Source of the DNA: Lanius collurio
Taxonomy: Eukaryota; Chordata; Aves; Passeriformes; Laniidae
Assembly (NCBI GenBank): GCA_020086605.1
Contig: JACBWW010000015.1
Coordinates: forward strand, 8,884,554-8,948,553
Direction of reading: 5' to 3'
DNA: 64,000 bases
The notes under the pieces were generated by a model, which saw only the letters and a program-made list of their open reading frames with translations, was not told the origin of the DNA and did not search any database. A program made the position numbers and the translations under genes. Positions within the stretch are counted from its first letter, which is position 1; the number at the start of each line of letters is the position of its first letter. Below, piece by piece: positions 25,301-37,830 of the stretch.

Positions 25301-26494
25301 CTTCACTGGCTTGTTTTTCTGAGGGTGAGTTCCCTGTTCTAAGCATTTAATTTGACAAATCTTCCTGAATTTCATATTGTTCCAAGGTGCAGGCCAAGGT
25401 TTCCACAACAAACTTCCTGATTGCTAAAGTAGCTGTAGACTCTAATTTAAGCAGTGCTGCTTATCAGTATTCTGAATAGAATCTGAGCCTCCATGTACCC
25501 CTGGAGCATTGCCCTTGAGGTCTCACACTGTTTTCTCAGGGTGCTCTTGATAAGTGCAGTGTAGTAATTTTATGCTTGTGTTCTTCTACTGTCATGGGGG
25601 GAAGTATCACAGCACTGTTGGAAGACAGGATAGTTCACATTGCTGTGCCTCATTATTCTAATCCCATATCCCCAGAGATTGTTCTGTCAAAGGAAAATGT
25701 CCACTTTCAATAATTTTGTTTTTCTGATCAAATTATTGTCCTTTCTATTTTTTTTCTGCTCTTTTTAGTTGTTTTGCTAAGAGTAATTTCCAGCAATTTA
25801 TCTCTTTATAAATAATAGTTACCTATTAGTGCAAAATATAATCCACGCCAATCTGACAAAAGTCTCTACACAATACTGATGTTTTTCTGCTGACATACCA
25901 AAGGCATGCTGTCAGCTAGTGAAATTGAGTGTATTTCACTGGCAGGAGTCTTAATATGTGCAGAGCTGGAGGTGATGAACAGTCACCTTGTCCAAGCCCA
26001 TTTAGGCTATGCAATATTGACAGCTGCTATGGAGCTCGTCCTGTTGTACTCCTAGGGAGCTATTTTTGACTGCTGTGAATATTGGGCATGAATTGGAATG
26101 TCATAAGATACATCAAAGCCTAAATTTATCCTCAATTTTTCTGAAAATCTCAGACTAAATGCTGGCATAGGTCTTACCCTCTGTCAGTGAGAAAATTTAA
26201 GAATTCCATTACTGTAAAAATAAATTAGACTAATACAACTACAAATTTCTTTGTTACTGTAATGTTGCACATTGGTCAGAGGTTAATGCTGTTTTTCTCT
26301 GCTAAATTGCTTTACTTGAACACAAGTCCTGTGATATCAGAGTCTGGTAGTGAAGGAAATTGTAAGACTATTAGCAAAGATTGTAAAATAGACCTTGATG
26401 AAGAAGGAAATAACCAGTAGCTTGCATTAAAAAGTAGAGCTTTAAGGTATGTTGTGAAACTCAATAAACTTGATAGATCGCTTATGTACAACTT
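22364..26494. other. Non-genic sequence
   Basis: No gene or recognised repeat is supported over about 4 kb. Short frames of 60-91 codons occur on both strands without recognisable motifs. Base composition is more balanced around 23700-24420 than around 25200-25260. Confidence 0.5.
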
Positions 26495-26511
26495 AAAAAA
26501 AAAAAAAAAAA
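26495..26511. repeat. A17 homopolymer
   Basis: This is an uninterrupted run of 17 A just upstream of a CR1-like tail. Confidence 0.9.
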
Positions 26512-26544
26512 TCAATTTCTAATTACAGTAACAACTCCAGACTT

Positions 26545-26590
26545 TTAAATTCCCATCTCTTCCAACTCAAACAACTCTATGATTCTAAAT
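26545..26590 (+). mobile_element. CR1 3'-terminal fragment, plus orientation
   Basis: The sequence cttccaactcaaacaactctatgattctaaa matches the CR1 3' end on its sense strand (ccttccaacccaaaccattctatgattctatga). Only about 45 bp is left, so the call rests on the terminal boxes. It is the only CR1 piece in the window on the plus strand. Confidence 0.5.
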
Positions 26591-26967
26591 CCATTGTTTA
26601 AAATTGACTGTTTAAGGCATGGCCCAGCAATAATCTGGGTTCTAAAATTCATCTAACCTGTTGATGTTACTCATATTTACAGCTCTGTCCCAAGGCCTTT
26701 AAAAGAAACTTTCCCATTTATTTTTATATCTATTTTGAATATATAGTTCCCTTTTGCAGTTTAAATCTCGTGGTCATTGCTCCAAGAATGTTAGTAAAGT
26801 ATATCCTCTATCCAATAATGCATACACAAACAGATATAATTTTAGTATTGATTCATTTCTGTTCCACTCTGTTAGGTCACTCCCACAGAACCAAATCAGT
26901 TTTTTCAAATCAGTTGCATGGATTATACTCACTGTCTTTTATTGCTTATGCCCTAACCAAGGCATTT

Positions 26968-27070
26968 ATAGAATCATAGAATGGTGTGGGTTGGAAGTTC
27001 CTCCTAAGATCTAATCTAAATCTACCCTGTGTCAGTTTAAACATACCCTCTGTCTTTGGTCCTATCACAT
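26968..27070 (-). mobile_element. CR1 3' fragment with internal deletion
   Basis: The plus strand opens with the CR1 terminus (atagaatcatagaatggtgtgggttggaag) and jumps directly to ctaagatctaatctaaatctaccctgtgtcagtttaa. The second part normally lies about 230 bp further into the CR1 3' region. The joined order is correct, so this is one element with an internal deletion. It lies on the minus strand and is non-functional. Confidence 0.8.
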
Positions 27071-28963
27071 GTTACACCAGAGTTTGCAGCTATCAGCAGA
27101 AGTTCTACATTTAGAGCTAAGGTCAGCTAGGAACTTATGATCCCACGTTGTGGCACAGACCATGAAAACTAGACTTCAGCATTTTGGATTACAGTGAAAT
27201 CATCGAAATCACAACACAATTTTAAATCAGCACCTTTCTTGTTACCATTCCTGCTGTACAACTAAGGGTGTGTAAATGTGTTGCCATGAGTCCTGTAAGA
27301 GTTGCACACTTTTAATTAAGGACTTAGTTTCAGAGTTTCTGCCCTGAATGAATGGTCTTGAAAGAGGCTGATGGCAAACACCATGGGAGTACAGTCTCCA
27401 CCTTTCAGGAATTTAACCAGAACCCAGGAGACTTGGAAGTACATTTCTATTTTTACAATATATGCTCTTCAGGAAATACCTAGAGTGAACTCAGTGGGGT
27501 GCACTCCTTGCTGCACTCTGCTGCATTTACTCTGGTAAATCTCGGGAACACGTTTTGTTTCCTACAGATCTTAACCATCATCTTTAGTCCTGGAGCAGTA
27601 ATTCTGTCTGGTAGCTGAGAAAACTCATTAATCAGTTCAGAACAGCTGAAATACAAATGCACATGTGCACCCAACACATGACACACACACAGGAGAGCCC
27701 TAGCAGACTGTCTGCTGTTCCAGTTCTCAAACATTTCTTCTGGTTTTCTCCCAAATCCCTTAGGAAGGGACTAGCAGCTTCAGTGTTGGGATCATGCACT
27801 AAATATTTTGCAGGCAGGATCAGGAGGAAACTCTTCTATGAGGAAGTGGTTCTAGTAATTTCTTCAACAGTACATCAAATTTCATGAATTGGGTAAAACT
27901 AACCAGTTTGCAAATAAAGTAGATGTCATCTTCCAGCAGCTGGACATCTGAAGTGTCCATCTCGTTAAACACAAGTACATAGGGCATGCATAGACATGAG
28001 CTACATTAAGTCTGCAAGGGCATTAAAAATCTTATAGGTATTTGACACAGCTTTTAGTGTGCAAGGAGGATGAGCACCACTTGTCTCTATTCAGCAAGGC
28101 CTCAGTGCGTCAGCTGGCCTAGTTACATTGTCTTTAGGGGAATTTGACTTACAGTGCTGCCTTTGTCTGTTCTCTTCATTAAAAAAAAACATAGAAAGCT
28201 CTCAGGGCATAACAGCCTGTGATATAAATATGAAACATCAGCTTTGTGTGGCCCAAATGCCTTGGGAGGTCTCTGAGACTCTCTGAGACTTTGATTTTAG
28301 AAACCAAAATTCTAAACACATTTACATCACACTATATTCCATATCAGTAATACAAGCACTTGGCACAAGACGGCAAATGCACAGTAAGAATTCACTTTCA
28401 GTATAGCACACACCTGCACCATTTCTCTCTTTTGAGCTATGCCCATCTCAACCTCTGACTCTCTGCCTAAATGAATCCACCAGAACTGGGTTTTTTTTCT
28501 TTATTGAGTCCTAATGCCCTGGCCTTTGCCTGGAAGGCAGCTTTCTTGTAAATACTACTATCTTTCTCCGCTGTGAAACCACTGTCAAAAGTAGTGACCA
28601 TTTTGCACAGTGTTTGCTATTTGAACATGGTAACCATGATAAACATTTTCTCCAGCTCTATTATTTAAGATATTTTTAAATGAGTTAAGTTAGCAAAGTG
28701 GGATGGTATTATGTCTTTATTTGCTGTGGTTTACATACATCTGAACTGAAGTGAATATATGCCAGAGCATATCCCAGGTTATTGGTTCCTTCACTTGGGG
28801 CCTCAGAGTAAAATTCCTATCAATCTTCATTTGCAGGACTAGAGGTTTTCTGACCTGGGGTCTTAAAATTCACCCATGGAAGATAAAAATTCTGCCAAAA
28901 TTTTCATATTTATTTTGCTGTGTAGTAAATTTAAGTCTGTAAATGTGACTACCATGTTTATAA
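27071..28963. other. Non-genic sequence
   Basis: No supported gene. Overlapping frames on opposite strands at 27480-27887 (84 and 76 codons) are not recognisable. There is a short direct repeat, ctctgagact, near 28270-28290. Confidence 0.5.
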
Positions 28964-29082
28964 CAAAAAAACCCCTAAAACTAAAACCCAAAAACAAAAC
29001 AGAAAAGAAAAATCAAAAAAAAACCACAAAAACAAAAAAAACCCCAAAAACCCTACAGCCCCCAAAAAACAAACAAAAAAAA
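28964..29082. repeat. A/C-only low-complexity tract
   Basis: About 119 bp is made almost entirely of A and C on the plus strand, with only isolated G or T (runs such as aaaaaaacccctaaaac and aaccccaaaaaccc). It reads as a Lys/Thr/Pro/Asn-rich frame by composition. It is not a uniform tandem repeat. Confidence 0.85.
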
Positions 29083-31724
29083 TCCATTACAATTTTATGA
29101 ATCTACACTTTTTGTCTTAATTATAAGGAAATTGTGAAAACTACTTTTTGGTATCAATCAGGTACAGGTATTTATTTAATTTATATGCATAATTAATTTT
29201 TCATTTATTGAGAACAGACATGATCCTGAATGGATTATTACAACCCTACATATCTGTCCAGGCTGTTTGTTTTATTCTTGTTTAGTAGATTCCAGCATGA
29301 ATTCCCATTTCCTTCTATGACCACAAGATGATCTGTAGAATTGATATATGCCTTTGAATTGGAAATTGGAATTGCAGATGACTACAAATGGCTTTGTCAT
29401 TCCCTCTGCTCACTTAAGGAGATGTATTGGGTAAACTGACAACTGAGACCTACCAGGTGTTCCCCTCTGCAGTCTTTTCCATCAGACTGTTGAGTGTTTT
29501 GTTCATTTTCATCCATAAAAGGTCAAGGGGCTAAATGTGTCAAAATTGTTTTCTCTTACTTGACAAATTCATAGCTGAAACATTTTCCTGAAGGCTGCAA
29601 CTTCATCATATATGTTGAAAACTTTCAGCTCTAATTTGGAGTCAGTAAATCATGAGAAAATATCAAGGATGTAAATGATAGCAAGGTCATGACTCATTTT
29701 CAATATGAAACAATTAAGAAATATGACAATCAAGAAGGCAAACAGCCTGTATGAAGATACAAACTTGGTTGAATAAATCTAAAGACTTCAGTACCTCCAC
29801 TGCTGAACTATTCCAAGAGATGCATATCATACTTGTCATGCTGAAAATACTTTTTTTACCTGGCAGTGATTTCTGTTGGAGACTGGACTACTCCTTGAGG
29901 ATTTTGATATTTTATACATTTGGTAGATAAGACTAGCAAGTTTAGGTGTCCCTGAACATGCGACATCCAGGCAAATTTGAAGATCTCTGGGGAGACGTGG
30001 CAACTTGGGGATTCTTTTGCAACATTAAAATTTAGGAAGAAAATGTGCTTTCTTTTTCCCCAAATTAGGATTTTGTAATTTCTGCATCTGTACAACTGCA
30101 TAAAACAAATGTAAGGAGCAAGAAAACTCCTGGACAATTATGGGAGACAACATGAGGCTGAATTAAGACCTCTTTGGTACTTTTTCTTTACCCAGAGAAG
30201 TTTTCTTTCACTCTGCTTTGGAAAACTTGTGAAAACACATCCTTCATCCCACAAAGCATGAATGAATTAATGAGTGAAGAAAAAAAGTTACAGCAGTGTG
30301 AAGGTTTCAAAGGAAGAAATCTGATTAAAATAAAGGTATCGTATTCATTTAAAAGCTGTGAAAGGCCAATAGATGCATGTGTCCATTTATAATTATATTA
30401 TGTGATTCTTGTGTCAATTACAGACAAAAAGAAAATAAACAGAGAAGGGATTAGAGTTTCTAGCAGGTTCAATGATTGTGTCTAATTATCCTTTGTTATG
30501 GATCTCTGCTGCTTTAACAGGTTATTTTCTTATGTATGAGAGTACCATGTCTACAAAGAAGCTTGGTGCCTGCTAAGATCCAGTGCATTAAAAAATAATA
30601 TGCTGCATATTTCTCCATTTAAGTTTGAATCTACATCATGGAGTATTCTCAGGTCACTGTTCCCTGATTGATGATCCACAGCTATGCTCTAAAGATTGCA
30701 CAAAGTTCAAGAGAAAGTATTTAGCAAGGAAGTGTACAGACTTTACAAAAAAAGGAAAAATGCCAATGTTAAAGCTTTGAATGTACAAAAATCAGGACCA
30801 TGAAAATAACCTGTGGTTGTCAACAAAAGGGAAATGTCAAAAGCTTTATAAACAATGAAAAAAGCCCAAAGATTTCTTCATTTGAAAGTGGAACTAGAGA
30901 GCTGCAGACAGACATTCAAAGTTAATTCAGTCCCTGCTTAAAATGTTGGTAAGGAATGGGCAGGAAAGCAAAACCCATTTCAACTATAAAATTGAACTAC
31001 TTTTTCTTTAAAATGTCTGTAAAAACATCTGACAATGTTGGAGCAAGAGTTTGAGATTTACAAATACTCAAAGAACAGGAAAAATGTGCCGTGTGTCACT
31101 CACCCAACATGCAAAGTAAGAGCATACCTTCAACATGTACTGCTATGACAGACATGATGAAAAACCACATTCAAATGCATTTCTTACTGAGAAACAGCAC
31201 ATCATGTTATCTGAACTGCTTAAGGCAAAGCAGACTTCATATTTGTATTTCAAACTAGACTCACTACTAGACAATTTTATGTTTGAGCTGTTTAGAATTT
31301 GGAACTCATTACAGAAGACTGAGATAAAAAGCTGAAGGTTTGTCATCAAAATTAATTGCTTCTGTCTATCTGCTTCTGCTTTAGACTCGTAAATGGGCTA
31401 AAAAGACTTTGGCTATCCAGCTTACTTATATGAAAAGATGTAAAATTATCAATCCAATAATGTGTGAATACATCTTCATTTTGGAAACAACCTAAGACTC
31501 ACATTTATTTTTGGCCCAGCTGACCCTGCTATTTTAGGGGGAAAAGGAATAGTTTAGTGCATGAAACAAAGTGAAGTTTCACACTGCAGTTGCGAAACCA
31601 TGCTTCTGATTCACCTGAGAGTTTAAAAAATTCTATTTTAAAAATCTAGAGTCCTAATTCAACGGTGTATGGTGAGAAGTAGTTTGTAATGCTTATAGTA
31701 TCTTACTCACGCACTTAACTGCTC
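29083..31724. other. AT-rich non-genic sequence
   Basis: I see no gene, RNA or recognisable mobile element. Open frames up to 93 codons carry no family signature. Confidence 0.5.
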
Positions 31725-31787
31725 TTTGTTGTGTTTTTTTGTTTGGTTGTGGTTCTGTTTGGTATTTTTTGTTTGGTCATGTTTTTA
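31725..31787. repeat. G/T-rich low-complexity tract
   Basis: The plus strand is made of tttgttt, ggttgtgg and gtttggt words with almost no A or C over about 60 bp. Confidence 0.6.
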
Positions 31788-33449
31788 TAGATAAACTCAC
31801 ATTAAATAATTGCCAGCCTGATACAGGCAACTCTACCTAGATTACAGAATATTATTTTTCCTTGTCAGTCAACAAGATATTTTTCAAACTTCTACACCAT
31901 TTTAGCCTTCAAAACAAAGTAAATAACTCTTTCAGCATTATACAAAAGGTCATACAATGTGAAGTTGCTTTGTGGTGAGAGCTACATAGACAGTTGAGTC
32001 TATTGCAAATAGTTTTAAATTTCTACCAATGACCTTGGTTTTGCCTATATACAAGTGCTCACAGGTGTGAGATCAACATAAGCATAAATCATTTAAAGGA
32101 CTGAAGCATAGCATTTGAAAATTATTATATAGATCTTATTTTGTGGAGTTTTTAAATGGAAGATATGAGACACGTCACTTTTTCTTATTTTTTTGTGTCA
32201 AAATATCAATGATGTACATTGAAGTACAAAGTCTCAAGAAAGAGGTTTTTAAAATTTTTGTAAAATGCTTCAGACATTTGTTGAATAAATGAAAGAAGAT
32301 TATAGCAGTTTAGGGCTGTCAGAACCTATGTTGTCTAGACAACAAGCTTAAATTGAAAAATGAAAACTGGGAAATAATTAAGCTCCAAATCTGCAAAGAC
32401 ATATGCACATGCCTAGTACTACTAATGGACCAGTCCACTGCTTTATTTGCACATGCAAAGTTAAATACATGATTGTTTTAAAGACTTGCTCATAGGTCCA
32501 CAATATTAGATAGCTTTTTTGATTCATCGCTTTAATATATAATGTAATACTTCACTAAGAATAACTTTTCATTGACAAACTAGAGAACTCCAGTGCCAAA
32601 AATCGAGCTTTCCTCAGTTCATTTTATTGGTTAAAAAATAATGTTCCTTCTGACTGATCAAAATTTTGACAATTATGGCTCCAGAAAAATATATGAGTTT
32701 CAAATTTCAGATATGGAGAGGCACACCAATCTTTTAATATGTACTTTTAGAAACGTATTGAAAAACATTTAGGTATTAAAACATATGATGTTCTATGATA
32801 TCTTCATATTATCTACCCAGAGAGCATTTCAATCAGTCTTTAATAATATTTTCCAAAATTTTAACTGTGTCAATGTGTTGGGTCAGGACTAGGCATTGCT
32901 CCTGATTTCAGAAGGTACTGTGCCACTAACAGTGCACAGTAATTTAATTAATCAGTTAAGAAAGAACTCATATGGTTGTCATAAAAAACGCTAAACACTA
33001 GTAAGTGTTCTACCAACCATATTCCCCTAGATAGCTCTCTCTGTGGCAAGGAATTTCACCATTAATTAATTCAAAAAGCTTTTAAATGCTGATTGAAAAT
33101 GCAGCCTTTAACCACCTTTAAATTTCAGTTTATCTTCTTGTATCTTTGCTTATTTTTATGTTATCTCAGACAATTTTTGTCTTTATATCTTTCATTCCTC
33201 TCTCAGGTGCCCTGTTATTTTTATCTGTTCCTTTTCCCACTCAGAGTTTTCTTTACTTACATTCTTTCTTTCATAACATCCCTGTTTTAGTTGTTTTTTG
33301 AATGTGGCAATGACTACACACATTATTCACTTCTAAACTCCTCCCCACACAACATCCCAATCTTTCTCCAAGCCCAGAAAACAGCAGCTCTCTCTCCCCA
33401 TAACAAAAAGCAGCATTAAAGACACAATCTTGTCCAACAGCTCTGCCAT
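31788..33449. other. AT-rich non-genic sequence
   Basis: No gene or repeat is supported. The 65-codon plus-strand frame at 33093-33290 is Phe/Leu-rich because the strand is T-rich. Confidence 0.5.
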
Positions 33450-35240
33450 CTGTCATCCTCTTTGGGACCAGCTTTGTGCATTCACCTCTGTGATTTAACT
33501 CTTAAGACAATAAAATCTTGAGGCTGGTCTCTACTTAGACTAATTCCATGCTGTATTACCCCAAAACAGACTCCTGAGCTAGAAATCTGTGGATTTTCCC
33601 CAAAGGTCTTCTTGCCTCTCCTTGAAGCTGTATGTCATCATGTGAGAACAATGAAATTTTTGCTCCTGGCAAAGGGGCAAGTGATACACTTCCATTGAGA
33701 TGCTTAGTTCAGCGAACAGAACAGCTTTGCACAAAAAAGGCAGGATCCAAGATGCAATATCTATTGAGAGGCAATGTTTGTGTTGCCCTTGGGCACACCC
33801 TTGAGGCCAAAAGCCATCCAGTACATGTGCTTATGACCAAATTGGAGAAACCTCCAGATCCTTTGGGAGTTCACAAACTGCATCCTTAGCTCACATGAAC
33901 AGGTATTCTCGCCCTGGGTATTTTAAATTCTTCTGTACCTCACATAAGCTCTCTTACTTGGTGCATAAGTTCCGAAGGTTTCTACCCCATCAACCTTCTC
34001 TCATGGACTTACCTTGTACACCTCACTTAAAAGTTTTTACTGCAGTACTGTGGTGACAACTCCAAGATTGCTGACAGATGCATTGCCTGTTGAGCCTGGC
34101 AAAGTAAGAAAAGTGCCACCACATAAAATCAAGAGACAAGGAGTCAGGTAAGCTATAGTCCTCTCAATGGCATAATCTGTCCTATACCAGTTAATAGCTG
34201 TCCTTATCTGTGATTGCCCCCTTTAACTTCTCTTTCCCCTCCTGGATGTTTAGCTGCCTGTGTTCATGTGTGCTACAACACAACTGTGCATGTTTAGATC
34301 TGAGTGCTGTGAAAAGAGTGAAGTTGTGGGAAGTCTTAGCTGGACCCCAATCCATGAAGCCTCCTGAGCACTGATTCAGGAACTGCAGCTGTGCTCAGGC
34401 TATTGCTCTAGCCTGAGTTAGGGTGGAGGTGTGCTGTGCCTGGCATTGCATCTTTCCTTGCCTCCCTGACTTGTCATTCTGGCCTGACCTCAGGCACATC
34501 TCTTCCCTCCAGACTTGCCTCTTCATCATTGGTCTGTTCGCCAAATCTGGTTATTGAACCCTTTCTTTCCTCTTTTTCTGGGGTACTGTGAGATTGAGAC
34601 TGCAGCCTGAGGGTGAGGGCACTGCCTTTCCAGCCTGGCTGCCACCATTAGCTCCTAGCTTGCACTGCCTAATAGAGCAGCCTACTCTACTTCCTGACAA
34701 AACCCTTAAGGGTAAGAAACCCACTCTTTAGTGCCCTGAGACAGGCATTATTTTGCCTGTACAGATAGTGACATCCTTCAATCTGTTCCCCTATTCATGT
34801 GGTCCATCCATCCTTTGAAGCATGAGCATTCAAGTACAAGGCAGGAGGTAGATGTATAAAGCCATCAATCATCCTGCCTGCTGTAACTGGAAGGCCTCAG
34901 GCAGGTATTCCCAATCCCACACATATTCAGGTCAGATCTTGTATCTATCCAGTGTCTGTCATATGGGTCCTTGGCTGCATGCAGGAATGGTTTTTTCTCT
35001 CACATTGAATCTCAGACCAGGGACTCGGTCCTGTTGCAGGTTATTTGGGATGTTGTGAGGACAGCTGCTGGGTCACTTCAGTCAGAGCACGAACTCACTC
35101 CAAGGACAGAATTTATTGCAGGTCTGGCTACAGGATGGCATTTTGTGCTCCTTAACAACAGGCCAACCCAGCATTATCTCCAGCATCATGATCTATTGAA
35201 GTCCCTGGAAACCTGGGAGTGGCTGACTCTCTGAGGTCCT
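33450..35240. other. GC-richer unexplained block
   Basis: Base composition here is clearly higher in G+C than its surroundings, especially 34340-34700 and 34990-35240. Plus-strand frames at 33632-33889 (85 codons), 34852-35058 and 34971-35234 (87 codons) have balanced amino-acid composition but no domain I recognise. I see no CR1 sequence and cannot pair long terminal repeats. It could hold non-coding exons, an old endogenous retroelement or simply a GC fluctuation. Confidence 0.35.
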
Positions 35241-37429
35241 CAGGAACAGTTTCACCAGGAGCAGATGTTGAAAGAAACTATTACATGCAATAACTAGTTT
35301 TACTTTGACCAGTAGTGCTAGAGGAAATAGACCCAGGCCTTATAAGGAAAACAAAAATGTGACATCAGTGATTGAGCAACAATGTTGCTAGATGAATTAT
35401 TTCAACCTAAATTATTAAGGAACTTACTGTTTCAAAATTTCCTTTAATTTTTAACTTTTGTCATTGAAATTTGGAAATAGATGGAAATAAGTCAGTTTTA
35501 ACAAGTCCTAAAAACCATTTTCCATCTTTCATTTGTGCAGATTGTTTCGAGTGCATTCTGATTCTGGTTTCTAATATATTCTTCAGTATTTCAAATTCAA
35601 CTAGAGGTGAAGTAAAAAAGAAACCCATTATTTACTTAGCTAGTACCATTAGCATAAGAGCTACTATATCTCACTACTTCCAATGGATATATAAAATACA
35701 GTTCCTGATACAACTGAAACCTTTGATCCCTTGACAGAGAATGGAGTTATTATTTACATAAATGTAACAGTCCAGAAAGCAGAAGAAAATTGATTTTTTC
35801 TGCAACGTGCCATGCACATTAGAATTATCAAGGAGTTTTCAAAAGGAAAAAAACAAGAATAGAAATTCAAAGAAAGAAAAGCCTCCTCACACCATATTTC
35901 CATATGCTAGCAGGTGCATGTATAGATATACACATATTTTTCAGGATTGCCTTATTTCAGTCACACAGGAAAGGGAAAAACTGCTGCTGGAAACAAGGAA
36001 AGAAAAATAATTTCACACTGAGCAGTTTTATGCCATTCAGTTTAAATGAACAAGTCTGAGGCAAGATGTATTATCTTGGCACTCATTCTTTCCCCCCTGT
36101 CTTTATCATAATAAACTGAATGAAGAAATAAGCTCCTTTTTAAACTAGTGCTTATGAGAGCTTGCCATTGAATGTGATATTGCATGAATTGTGGCAATCT
36201 GTGTCCTAGGGCTATATACACTTGCTAGTGGGGTATGACAGTCTCAAAAAAGACTGTAAGAAAAGCAGAGTATCATGCTAAGGAAATAAGCTGCCAGTTG
36301 TGAATGGAGGTATAACTGCAATGGCCAGGCATCCAGGGATTGCTAAATTATGAGCCTATGCTGGAAAATTCAAACACTAAAATGCAGCTGCCAACTATAA
36401 CGTACAGGAACATTTCACTCAGTCTCAATCTTCTATTGCAAAGCATGTCTCCTGATGTCAAGCATGGGTTTACATAGCTTGCCTGACTAAAGATGTATTT
36501 AATTAGCTTCTGAAATAGTATCAAGGAGAAATGTAAAATTACAGAGAAACACTTGAAGAGCTGTAGAATTTCAGAGACTAACAATTTAATAAAGCAGAGC
36601 ATTGATTCATAAGTGTGCCATTTGCAACTTCAAATCCATTTAAAAGCTTGTCTCTTTTTTAGGAGTAATAGCCTTATTTCTTTCTTCAGGCAACAGGTGT
36701 GCTACACTTGTTCTCAGGTATGAAAAACTTGCTTTTGGCATAAACTAATCAGCCTTATTTTACTTTGTTTTGTTTTTGGTTAAAAATATAGAGGGAGACA
36801 ATACTGACAAGTGTAAAAAAAAGATTTCTTTGTCTTTCTTAAGTGATTAATAGTTTATATGTAAGTATAAGATTACTTTGAGTGCTTTTTGTGTGTAGTA
36901 ATGCATCTAGAGTTGAAAGGGTTGTGCAGTTGTATAGCCAGTATTAATTAAATATGTTTTTTACAGTGGAATCCAATGTTGTATTTCAGCTAGGGACATC
37001 CTACAGTCACCCTTTTATTCTAGGGGGGAAAAGTTATTTACTGAATTGAAAAGATAAATTCTGTATTACATGGATTTCCCCCAAATCTCAAGGAAAATCT
37101 AGCCATGCTCTGTCTTCTCTTCACACATTGTAAAAATTCTATTTTGCCTCCCACTCCCCAGACTTCCTGAGTTAATTTCCCATGTCAAGAAAGAAAAACA
37201 AAAAAGAGCATTGGCTTTTAAATGTGGTATTTCAAAATTATAAACCCAAAGATTTGAAGGTCCTTTCTTAAATATTCTGAAAACTGCTCAAGACTAAAGA
37301 TGCTTCTGGAAAAATGTATGTCTTCTTCAAGTAAATTCATTCAAGCAGTAAAAAACAGCATCAGCAAGGAACCTGGTGATTTAAAAGTACCCCAACAGGT
37401 AAATGAATTGTCTTAATTACTTACAACTG
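35241..37429. other. AT-rich non-genic sequence
   Basis: No gene is supported. A 28-bp stretch at 36690-36717 is flanked by good splice-acceptor-like and donor-like words, discussed as a finding. Confidence 0.5.
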
Positions 37430-37830
37430 TAACACAGTTGACATGCTAGGTCAGAGCAAAGGTCTGTCTAATGAAAGATGCTGTTTTCAGCAGTGGTCAA
37501 ATGTTCAAAAACACTGGGGTAAGAAACTGCAAGCACTCATGGATCTTCCCTACAACACCTTGCCAGGTGCCCTGACTATCGGTGGTGAACTGTGTTGAGG
37601 AGCATGCTAAAGATAAATCTAGGCTGGAGAGCAGAATCAAAGGTATAAACCTAACACTGTTCTTGGAGAAGTGGCATTTTTTCCTTTGGAAAAAAGATGC
37701 TTCCTTCTACTTTTAGTCCACCAAGGCTCTGGAGTAGTTTGTACTGATATTATATGTATCAGTATTTTTCTGTTAGACGGGAACTTAATCTATCCATGAT
37801 CTGAACAGATGCAAGCTTTCTTTGGTGTAC
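37430..37830. repeat. Possible ancient interspersed repeat
   Basis: The stretch ctaggtcagagcaaaggtct, followed by gtctaatgaa and cagcagtggtcaaatg, resembles a widespread old sauropsid repeat with the order ggtcagaccaaaggtccatctag, then cctgtctccaacagtggccaata. Further along, gggaacttaatctatccatgatctgaac resembles a downstream word of the same kind of repeat. The match is diverged and made from memory, so family and orientation are left open. Confidence 0.3.

Noticed and set aside
28876..29100. Lys/Thr/Pro-rich frame, possible basic protein
   Set aside because: It is a translation of the A/C-only low-complexity tract.
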